DNA of 5,507 nt from Bryobacterales bacterium (GCA_025353235.1 JANXQZ010000360.1:1-5507), one strand, 5' to 3'. Shown: positions 1 through 4,988, counted from the stretch's first letter. Program-made: numbers and translations. Notes: generated by a model from the sequence alone, not told the origin.

Positions 1-291
1 CCTCGGCAGTTTCCGTGGCTCGTCGAAAACAGATTACCACTGCTCCGGAAATTCTTGAGGAGAGAACGCGTGTCTCACAAAGGACCATTTGTGAAACACG
101 GCGGGGGCTGGGACTGGATCGTGGCTAATACCGCTAACATCTACACTGCGCGACTTCCGGCGAGTTTCCGAGTCATTACCTCCGGGATCGTTGTTTCTCG
201 GAGATCGAACGAATGATCAGCTTCCCTCCGCCGGTGGCTTCGGCTGCGTCGAGTAGCTCCTGAAACTTCATGCCGGTTGAGAGAAGCCCTA
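1..291. other. Left-edge region without a confident gene
   Basis: No gene is recognised here. On the plus strand, frame 1 is open from the window edge to a TGA at 214-216 (71 codons, residues such as KGPFVKHGGGWDW near the middle). It could be the tail of a gene that starts outside the window, but its composition resembles no family I know and a run of this length is possible by chance. On the minus strand a 31-codon ATG frame (271 to 176, beginning MKFQELLDAAEATGGGK) has protein-like character, but it lacks a clear ribosome binding site and is too short to call. The region also carries the inverted repeat at 69-100, listed separately. It lies downstream of the VOC gene. Confidence 0.4.
69..100. 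repeat. Long imperfect inverted repeat (13-bp arms, 6-bp spacer)
   Basis: The left arm CGTGTCTCACAAA (69-81) and right arm TTTGTGAAACACG (88-100) pair at 12 of 13 positions around the spacer GGACCA; the only mismatch is C74 against A95. The inner seven pairs (TCACAAA/TTTGTGA) are perfect. No T-run follows on either strand, so it does not look like an intrinsic terminator. A dyad of this size and symmetry fits a binding site for a dimeric regulator or an RNA hairpin. Which gene it would serve is unclear because the neighbouring gene on the left lies outside the window. The symmetry is seen directly; the function is inferred. Confidence 0.7.
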
Positions 292-807
292 TTAGGGTTT
301 TGCGACCGGTGGCTGCCAGAGCTCAATCTTGTTCCCATCGAAATCATAGATCCAGGCAAAGCGACCGTAAGACTCATTCATCCGTTTATCGTCAATCTTT
401 ACTCCCTGTAATTTTAAGCGGTCGAGCAAAGCATCCAGATCGTCCACGATGTAGTTGATCATGAACGGCGCGGGGCTGGGATCGAAATAGTCAGTGGAGG
501 CGGGGAAAACAGTCCAAACCGTGACGTGTTTCTTTTGAGGGTCATCGTGTTCGCGCCATGGCAGCATCGCACCTTGACCTTTGTCGACGAGTCCGAGGTG
601 CTTCGAATACCATTCGCGTGTCTGATTACGATTAGCGGATTTGAAGAAGACACCGCCGATGCCAAGGATGCGCCCGCGCTGTGTCGTGCTAACAGTCGGC
701 TTCGATTTATCAGGTTCCTGAGATTGCACTTCCTGCCCTCCCTTGGAGCATACCGAAATGAGCAAGAGCAAGCCGAGTGCAATCGTGCTCCAGGGTTTTC
801 CTTGCAT
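292..807 (-). CDS. Exported VOC (glyoxalase/bleomycin-resistance fold) family protein
   Basis: The product has an N-terminal hydrophobic signal (K4, then a run rich in Leu/Ile at about residues 9-19) and a low-complexity linker. One VOC domain follows from about residue 47 to the end. Recognisable VOC elements are the first strand ILGIGGVFF, the helix REWYSKHLGL, the second-module strand and helix FMINYIVDDLDALLDRL, and the last strand GNKIELWQPP, whose Glu (about residue 162) is the usual metal ligand. The His normally found in the first strand is absent, so metal binding and enzymatic activity are uncertain; no substrate can be assigned. Cys20 follows the hydrophobic core, but the preceding Ile-Ser-Val is not a canonical lipobox. 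The frame also has an ATG at 822, but codons 2-3 of that longer version are a perfect TATAAT, so I chose the ATG at 807 (171 aa). Neither ATG has a Shine-Dalgarno. The gene stands alone on the minus strand. Confidence 0.85.
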   Translation of the reverse strand: MQGKPWSTIALGLLLLISVCSKGGQEVQSQEPDKSKPTVSTTQRGRILGIGGVFFKSANRNQTREWYSKHLGLVDKGQGAMLPWREHDDPQKKHVTVWTVFPASTDYFDPSPAPFMINYIVDDLDALLDRLKLQGVKIDDKRMNESYGRFAWIYDFDGNKIELWQPPVAKP

Positions 808-813
808 GCGTAG

Positions 814-844
814 ATTATACATAAGCAGAAAACGGTTCGCGCAA
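814..844 (-). promoter_or_regulatory. Promoter of the VOC gene, possibly giving a leaderless mRNA
   Basis: Read on the minus strand, a perfect -10 hexamer TATAAT occupies 819-814. A partial -35, TTGCGC, lies at 844-839 with a long 19-bp spacer. Transcription would be expected to start about 6-7 bases after the -10, which is at or next to the A of the ATG at 807. With no Shine-Dalgarno upstream, a leaderless or nearly leaderless transcript is the natural reading. The -10 match is seen directly; the -35 is weak and the leaderless idea is inferred. Confidence 0.5.
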
Positions 845-903
845 GGTACCCCGTGACCGCGCTCTCTAGATCGGGGATCAGGTACTGCTCGGAGCCGCAG
901 CTT

Positions 904-1240
904 TCGTTTAACCGAACTGTCGTTCTCCCGTACAGGATCTTTCTCGAACAGAAACGCTATGCGCCAACAACTATCAACCTTCGGCTCGCTGCAGTGCGCC
1001 GGGTTGCGTTCGAAGCAACGGGTTCAGGTCTGCTCAGTCCCGAACTGGCCGCAGGTATCAGACGTGTGGAAGGCGTGGGCAGGATCGGCACTTCGTCTTG
1101 GCAACTGGTTGACAGCCGAACAGGGGAAGCGACTCAAGCGGCTGCCGCACGCGCGGACATTCCGAAACTAGCTCCACGATTTGCGGCGGACCTACGCCCG
1201 ACTGTGCCACGTTGCAGGAGGAGAGCTGGACCAAATTTAG
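904..1240 (+). pseudogene. Decayed tyrosine recombinase/integrase
   Basis: This is a remnant of a site-specific tyrosine recombinase (phage/transposon-type integrase). In frame 1, from about 904 to 1089, the SAM-like core-binding domain is clear (FNRTVVLPYRIFLEQKRYAP, then TTINLRLAAVRR and LLSPELAAGIRRV). A frameshift near 1090 moves the homology to frame 2 (RLGNWLTAEQGKRLKRLPHA, to about 1150). The whole region with the first catalytic Arg and the catalytic Lys is then missing. Homology resumes in frame 1 with IPKLAP (about 1159-1176). It shifts by two bases to frame 2 for the HxxR box (HDLRRTYARLCHVAGGELDQI, 1175-1237), preceded by an in-frame TAG at 1169 and ended by TAG at 1238. The C-terminal LLGH segment and the nucleophilic Tyr are absent, as is the start of the N-terminal domain. 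A frame that begins with GTG at 853 and runs to 1326 is open only because it reads through these lesions, so I do not regard it as a real gene. The element is certainly inactive. Confidence 0.8.
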
Positions 1241-1770
1241 CCCGCGCCTTCGCGACTTATCGGGCACGATCCCTGCCAAGACGCGTTAATTGCTGGCTTT
1301 CCTGTCGAGCCTGCTGCTACCTCTAGCGCCGCCCTAGCCGCGACGATCGCAGCTGCCATCGCGAGCTTGTGATCCTTGCCCCAGGGCGGCCCGATAGACC
1401 TCCTCAGCTGGAGGAAGTGGGCATCGAGGTCCTCGATGCGCAGCGCCTCGCTCGCTGCACGAAACACCTTCTTCGCGTCGTACCAGTGGACGGCCCAACC
1501 GTGCGTCTCGGCCGCGGCGGCTAGCGCTTTGCGGTACATCACCCAGTCGGCGACGTTCTGTGCGCGGTAGTCCTTGATCCGCTCCGCAATGGTTGGTGGC
1601 AGCTCTGGGCATTGGCGAAGCGCGACGCCGAGGATGCGCCGTAGCACCGTCATAGCAACGGCGTCCAGGGCGAGCTTGGCGTGCCGTTCCGCCGACACAC
1701 GCACGCGCTCCACCAGCACCGCCCAACCGCCATGATCCGATACTCCGATGATCCCGTCGTCCCTCGACAT
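1237..1770 (-). CDS. Uncharacterised GVSDHGGW-type protein, apparently internally deleted
   Basis: I recall this as a conserved bacterial protein of unknown function that begins near IGVSDHGGWAVLV and ends near GPPWGKDHKLAMAAAI. Both ends are recognisable here, as are the middle blocks PELPPTIAERIKDYRAQNVA, YRKALAAAAE and WAVHWYDAKKVF. In relatives, as I remember them, about 40 residues separate the GGWAVLV strand from the VRxSxxxHAxxALD helix. Here GGWAVLV (residues 14-20) runs straight into ERVRVSAERHAKLALD, suggesting an in-frame deletion near 1711-1716. The ATG at 1770 is chosen because homology begins just after it; an upstream ATG at 1830 lies inside the neighbouring reductase remnant. 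No signal peptide or membrane segment is seen. The stop codon lies inside the integrase remnant, so the last ~20 residues (from about GKPAINASW) may be junction-derived. It is open along its length but may be non-functional. Confidence 0.6.
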   Translation of the reverse strand: MSRDDGIIGVSDHGGWAVLVERVRVSAERHAKLALDAVAMTVLRRILGVALRQCPELPPTIAERIKDYRAQNVADWVMYRKALAAAAETHGWAVHWYDAKKVFRAASEALRIEDLDAHFLQLRRSIGPPWGKDHKLAMAAAIVAARAALEVAAGSTGKPAINASWQGSCPISREGAG

Positions 1771-1789
1771 GATGTTTTCTGCAGCGCGG

Positions 1790-1953
1790 CTAGGAGTCGG
1801 TTGATTGGCGCTTATACGATAACTCAACAAAGCCGTTCTTGTTAGCGACTACGTCCTTCAGATGCCACTTCTGCTCGGTACCGGAATCACCGAATAGGCG
1901 CAGTCCGTCACCCAGTATGACCGGCGCTATCATCAATCTGATTTCATCCACCC
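1790..1953 (-). pseudogene. C-terminal fragment of a RibD_C/dihydrofolate-reductase-like protein
   Basis: The last ~50 residues match the end of the RibD C-terminal/dihydrofolate-reductase superfamily fold: VDEIRLMIAPVILGDGLRLF, then a KDVVANKNGFVELSYKR strand. The conserved AP-V-LG-G turn is clear. The frame stays open upstream to an ATG at 2008, but those ~19 residues (TPPASASSGGN and so on) do not look like the family, and the NADPH-binding N-terminal two thirds of the protein are missing. The fragment keeps its natural C-terminus and stop (TAG at 1790-1792), so the break is on its 5' side, near 1953. It lies just upstream of, and on the same strand as, the GVSDHGGW gene, with 19 bp between its stop and that start. 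Family assignment is fairly secure; any expression is unlikely. Confidence 0.7.
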
Positions 1954-2106
1954 TCATTGCGCTCGACATGTTTCCTCCCGATGAGGCCGACGCTGGCGGC
2001 GTCCACACTGTTTCGTTTCTGACGGCACTTCGCGACTCTGCGAGACTATCATTGATTTGGGCCTGCAGACGCCGTCCGCGACAACTTGCGAGAGCGAAGG
2101 TAATCC

Positions 2107-3054
2107 TTGACGAACCCTACGATACTTGTGGCAACTTGGGGCGATGGGCTGTTCGCAGTCACCGGCGATGGGCCCACGCAAGAGATTGCGAACCAGTCCG
2201 TCAGTGGGCTCGCGCCGGATGGACGCGGCGGTGCGCTCGCCATTGTCGGCCAACATTCGCTCCACAGGCGCGCACCCAGCGGCGGATGGGCAACCGTCGC
2301 GACGAGCGAGTTCGAGCTTTCGTGTTGTATGGCGGTTCGAGACGCCATCTACGTTGGAACGAACGATGCACGCATGCTGCGGTTGAGCCATGCGGGCGGT
2401 GTGCTTGATCCAATGGACGGTTTCGACAACGTCGCGGGGCGGGATGCTTGGTTTGCTGGTTCGGCGATTGTTAATGGGCAGCGTATGGGGCCACCGCTAG
2501 GTATTCGCTCGGTCGCGGCCAGCTCGAACGGGAGCGTACTGTTCGCCAACGTTCACGTGGGAGGCATTCCGCGTTCAATGGATGGCGGAAAAACCTGGCA
2601 GCCCACCATAGATATCAACAGCGATGTTCATGAAGTGCGCGCGCACCCGGAAAATCCGGACATTGTCGTCGCGGCGGCCGCTGTTGGCCTTTGCATTAGC
2701 CGCGACTCCGGGGCGACGTGGATCATAGAACGGGAGGGCCTACAAGCATCGTACTGCTCTGCGGTAGCGTTCTCGGGCGATGACATTCTTGTCTCCGCGT
2801 CGATAGATCACTTTGCGGCCCAGGGAAGAATCTATCGGCGGCCGGTCAAGCCGGATGGATCCCTGGTAGCCGTCGAAGGTGGGCTGCCGGCGTGGATCCA
2901 GGGTATCGCTGACAGCGGTTGCATCGCCGCAAACGGCTCGTCGATTGCCGTTGCTGATCAAGCTGGCAATTTGTACGCCTCGGACGACTTTGGGCGGGCT
3001 TGGTTTTGCAGGAGCACCAGACTGCCGACCCCGAGCGGCGTTCTCATATGTTGA
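2107..3054 (+). CDS. BNR/Asp-box beta-propeller protein (sialidase-like repeat, WD40/YVTN-type)
   Basis: The 315-residue product has repeated strand-rich units and three Asp-box motifs (S-x-D-x-G-x-T-W type): SMDGGKTW at 157-164, SRDSGATW at 198-205 and a degenerate SDDFGRAW at 292-299. Further propeller-blade patterns are ILVATWGDGLFAV near the N-terminus and AIYVGTNDARMLRLS at 80-94. It lacks the Arg triad and Tyr nucleophile pattern I would expect of a sialidase, so a binding or structural propeller is more likely than a glycosidase. No signal peptide is present, which points to the cytoplasm. The start is TTG at 2107: residues MTNPTILVAT begin the first blade, and AAGG at 2096-2099 gives a Shine-Dalgarno with a 7-base spacer. 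No convincing promoter was found upstream. An epimerase start follows 24 bp downstream, so the two were probably once co-transcribed. It is the only gene between 900 and 3600 that looks whole. Confidence 0.85.
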   Translation: MTNPTILVATWGDGLFAVTGDGPTQEIANQSVSGLAPDGRGGALAIVGQHSLHRRAPSGGWATVATSEFELSCCMAVRDAIYVGTNDARMLRLSHAGGVLDPMDGFDNVAGRDAWFAGSAIVNGQRMGPPLGIRSVAASSNGSVLFANVHVGGIPRSMDGGKTWQPTIDINSDVHEVRAHPENPDIVVAAAAVGLCISRDSGATWIIEREGLQASYCSAVAFSGDDILVSASIDHFAAQGRIYRRPVKPDGSLVAVEGGLPAWIQGIADSGCIAANGSSIAVADQAGNLYASDDFGRAWFCRSTRLPTPSGVLIC

Positions 3055-3078
3055 GGAAGCAAGTACAGGAGTTCATTA

Positions 3079-3177
3079 ATGCGTGTCTTGGTCACCGGTG
3101 CTACAGGCTTTATCGGTTCTGCTATTGTTCAGGATGTCATCCAGGACGGCCACCAGAGGGGCGCTGCCACCGAATGA
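3079..3177 (+). pseudogene. 5' fragment of an NAD-dependent epimerase/dehydratase (extended SDR)
   Basis: An ATG at 3079, preceded by a strong AGGAG at 3067-3071 (7-base spacer), opens a frame that begins MRVLVTGATGFIGSAIVQD. This is the textbook first strand and GxxGxxG dinucleotide-binding loop of extended SDRs (NAD-dependent epimerase/dehydratase family). The match continues to about GHQ (codon 26, 3156). It then gives way to RGAATE and a TGA at 3175-3177, which is antisense to the IS4-type remnant. The remaining ~90% of an enzyme that is normally about 280-330 residues is absent. With its intact ribosome binding site 24 bp after the propeller gene, it was evidently the second gene of that operon before the break. 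A 32-residue peptide could still be made, but it cannot be an enzyme. Confidence 0.8.
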
Positions 3178-3540
3178 TCGGGAAGCCGATCCAGAAGTGT
3201 TCGGTCAGAGCTTGCTCGCTCACCGCCTCCGAGCCGTACATCGGGCCCCAGCACGGCCGCTCCGCTAAATCCGTGGTTAGCTCATGGGCCACTAGCATGA
3301 GCAGCACAGGCCAATGCGATTTAGGGTGCGGCGGGAAGGCCTTCGCCAACTCCTCGGTGTGCGGCATCTCCAACGAGGAGCCATTCAATATGAAGACGCG
3401 CCGGCACCAGCCCGGCAACGCTCCGCGACGGCCCCGCAGCAGATGGTCCAACACGCGATCCGCCACTTTTTCCGCCACCACAGCGGCATCGCCTGCCGCG
3501 CATCACTATAGGCTCCAGTATGGCAACTCACTGTTCGTTC
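3165..3540 (-). mobile_element. IS4-family transposase remnant, truncated at both ends
   Basis: The minus strand encodes a central piece of an IS4-type DDE transposase. Order of homology: TGAYSDARQAMPLW (about 3519-3479), a one-base frameshift near 3481, then VAEKVADRVLDHLLRGRRG and VFILNGSSLEMPHTEELAKAFPP. These are followed by KSHWPVLLMLVAHELTT, RPCWGPMYGSEAVSEQALTE, a second frameshift near 3198, and LLDRLPDHSV. It stops at about 3165, before the second catalytic Asp would occur (usually GDRNFG). The first catalytic Asp (normally in DGSS) is Asn here, codon AAT at 3385-3383. The longest open piece starts at a GTG at 3481 and ends at 3137, where it reads into the epimerase fragment. I could not identify terminal inverted repeats or a target duplication. 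The element is inactive; the family call rests on remembered motif order. Confidence 0.75.
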
Positions 3541-3601
3541 GCGGATGCGCTTGTGGTCCGATAACAGGCCTTATCTTTCATAGCTCTGCCTACACCCGAT
3601 C

Positions 3602-3635
3602 AAAAAACGGGTCGCATTGGATTGCCAATCGGCCC
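3602..3635 (-). terminator. Intrinsic terminator candidate for the SDR operon
   Basis: Read on the minus strand, a stem begins GGG (3635-3633). It passes through a short CG pairing with one mismatch and a bulged G, and closes with the perfect ATTGG/CCAAT pair around the loop CAAT (centred near 3623). It returns with CCC at 3611-3609 and is followed after one base by six T residues (3607-3602). It lies about 15 bp past the SDR stop codon, as expected for an intrinsic terminator. The stem has about ten pairs with two irregularities, so strength is uncertain. It also puts the right-hand limit of the decayed region to its left. Confidence 0.55.
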
Positions 3636-3649
3636 TGTGCTGTCCAGCG

Positions 3650-4420
3650 TCAAACATGCTTCCGAGAGCGTGGACCCAACTGAGTAGTTCCGCCATCCAC
3701 GATAATCGTCTCACCGGTAGTAGTCACCGCATCCGCCGCCAGAAACAAAACCGTAGCAGCGATATCCTCCGCCTTCGCCAACTGACCCAAAGGCGTCTGC
3801 TCCTCCCCCTCATCGAACGCCGATGAAGGCCAATTTGCGAACCGCGTGCGAACGAAACCCGGAGCCACCGCATTTACCCGAATCGCAGGTGCCAAGGCGC
3901 GCGCCATCGACTTCGTCATCGTGATCATGGCGCCCTTCGACGCCGCGTAAACCATCGAGCTTCCCATGCCGGAGAATCCCGCCACCGATGCAATATTCAC
4001 CACAGAAGACCCGCTCTGTTTCAGCAGCAAGGGCTTAGCCGCACGCACACAATAAAACGTCCCGCGCAGATTCGTGTTCAGCGTGCGATCCCAAATTTCA
4101 TCGGTGAGGTCATCCATCTGATCGTGCGGGATGCGGGTGCTCCAGCCGGCATTGTTCACCAGGATGTCGAGCCTGCCGTACCGCTTCTCCACCGCCGCCA
4201 CCATGGCCTTCACTTCCCCGTCTTCTGCGACACTAGCCTGAACCGCAAACGCCGCGCCTCCGCTCGTCTGAATTTCCTTGACCACTTCTTCCGCAGCATC
4301 TCGCGAGCGGCTGTAGTTCACCGCCACGCTTGCGCCCTCCCGAGCCAGCGATTCCGCAATGGCCCGCCCAATCCCCGTACCCGCCCCAGTCACCAGGGCC
4401 ACGCGCTCTTTCAGTCTCAT
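3650..4420 (-). CDS. Classical SDR-family NAD(P)-dependent oxidoreductase (FabG-like)
   Basis: The 256-residue length and complete motif set fit a classical short-chain dehydrogenase/reductase. These are the nucleotide-binding TGAGTGIG at 11-18, NNAG at 89-92, the catalytic Asn117 in NTNLRG, Ser145 in NIASVAG, Tyr158 and Lys162 in YAASK, PGFVRT after the active site, and the C-terminal DGG. Such enzymes are cytoplasmic, Rossmann-fold, usually tetrameric, and interconvert alcohols and ketones. The basic residue after the second strand (NYSRSR, about 35-40) favours NADPH. The substrate cannot be told: it resembles both 3-oxoacyl-ACP reductases and sugar dehydrogenases, and it is unlikely to be the main FabG because no fatty-acid genes adjoin it. 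The ATG at 4420 lies 4 bp after the stop of the small exported protein, with only a weak Shine-Dalgarno, so translational coupling is probable. A terminator candidate follows the stop. All key residues are intact. Confidence 0.93.
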   Translation of the reverse strand: MRLKERVALVTGAGTGIGRAIAESLAREGASVAVNYSRSRDAAEEVVKEIQTSGGAAFAVQASVAEDGEVKAMVAAVEKRYGRLDILVNNAGWSTRIPHDQMDDLTDEIWDRTLNTNLRGTFYCVRAAKPLLLKQSGSSVVNIASVAGFSGMGSSMVYAASKGAMITMTKSMARALAPAIRVNAVAPGFVRTRFANWPSSAFDEGEEQTPLGQLAKAEDIAATVLFLAADAVTTTGETIIVDGGTTQLGPRSRKHV

Positions 4421-4424
4421 AGAT

Positions 4425-4907
4425 TTACTTGCGGTTGAAGTTCAGCGTGGCGTCGCCTTTCTGCCCCTTGGTCGAACTCTCTGTGATCTCAAGGATAAGG
4501 TGCTTGCCATCGTCGGACAGAGTGCGAACCCACTTGCCCTGGACCGGATCGCCATTGATGGTGGACGCCCAATCCGTAATCATCTTGTTCCCTTCCACCG
4601 TGGTCTTCGACACAAACATGTAAGGCCCGATTTGGTTCTTCATCTCCTGGCCGTCGGTTTTCAAATTCAGAGCCGACGTCATAATTCCCAGATACACAAG
4701 CGGAGCGATCCCGGTCGGCGGCTCTGCGAATCGGGACTGAATCATGTAGTCCGATCCGCTCTGCTTGATGTCCTGCCGCAGTTCGGTCATCGGCTCGGAT
4801 CCATGGGACGTCTTCTTATCCAGTACCCACTTCCCGTTAAATCCTTGATCTTTGGCCGCCAAAGACAGCGCAAAAGCGGCCGTCAAAACAAACGCATATT
4901 TCGACAC
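4425..4907 (-). CDS. Small exported protein of unknown function
   Basis: The gene encodes about 160 residues with a typical Sec signal peptide (SKYAFVLTAAFALSLAA, cleavage likely near residue 17-18), followed by a soluble, strand-rich domain. The mature part opens with FNGKWVLDKKTS and has spaced strand-like segments (YMIQSRFAEPP, TTVEGNKMITDWA, GKWVRTLSDDGKHLILEITES). This pattern suggests a small lipocalin-like or DUF-type beta-barrel in the periplasm, which is inference only. I start at GTG 4907 because AGGGAG stands 7 bases upstream and the signal peptide then begins properly; an ATG at 4937 in the same frame would add ten polar residues before the signal and has no Shine-Dalgarno. It is the first gene of the two-gene operon with the SDR enzyme. 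No enzymatic function is assignable. Confidence 0.75.
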   Translation of the reverse strand: MSKYAFVLTAAFALSLAAKDQGFNGKWVLDKKTSHGSEPMTELRQDIKQSGSDYMIQSRFAEPPTGIAPLVYLGIMTSALNLKTDGQEMKNQIGPYMFVSKTTVEGNKMITDWASTINGDPVQGKWVRTLSDDGKHLILEITESSTKGQKGDATLNFNRK

Positions 4908-4962
4908 ACAGTTTCTCCCTGTAGGTTGGATGCTCAATGGTGTGAACCATTTCGCCTCAGTC

Positions 4963-4969
4963 TATTATC
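4963..4969. promoter_or_regulatory. Possible overlapping -10 boxes of the divergent promoters
   Basis: Between the divergent start codons (4907 and 4989) lies an AT-rich core. TATTAT (4963-4968) on the plus strand would put a start site about 14 bp before the efflux gene. The minus strand shows GATAAT (4969-4964), five of six consensus bases, about 57 bp before the small exported protein. No good -35 was found for either; GTGTGA at 4940-4945 is the best plus-strand candidate (17-bp spacing, 3 of 6). Overlapping divergent promoters would imply co-regulation or mutual interference. Confidence 0.25.
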
Positions 4970-4988
4970 AACTGCTACTCTCGCTATT

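Noticed and set aside
124..140. GGCTAATACCGC-like string resembling a 16S rRNA segment
   Set aside because: Only about 11-12 bases match, and the flanking sequence bears no resemblance to 16S rRNA on either side; a chance match is more likely.
283..302. Hairpin AAGCCC-TATTA-GGGTTT followed by T residues near the VOC stop codon
   Set aside because: The T-run is on the plus strand, opposite to the VOC gene. On the minus strand the stem is six pairs with a wobble and is followed by CTCTC, so it is not a convincing terminator for this gene.
853..1326. 157-codon open frame as an intact gene
   Set aside because: The homology to tyrosine recombinases jumps between two frames within it, and the second half is Arg-rich out-of-frame sequence; it is part of a pseudogene.
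1839..2408. 189-codon plus-strand frame
   Set aside because: It overlaps the reductase fragment in antisense and the start of the propeller gene in another frame; the residues (many Arg, Ala, Cys) are typical of an out-of-frame shadow.
3592..3612. ACCCG/CGGGT inverted repeat with a nine-base loop as an IS end or separate hairpin
   Set aside because: Its arms are only five bases, and it overlaps the better-supported terminator structure at 3602-3635.
3000..3683. 227-codon plus-strand frame
   Set aside because: It is antisense to the IS4-type remnant and crosses the epimerase start and the terminator; no family resemblance is seen.
4908..4937. ATG at 4937 as start of the small exported protein
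   Set aside because: It would place ten polar residues before the signal peptide and has no Shine-Dalgarno, whereas GTG 4907 has AGGGAG at good spacing.
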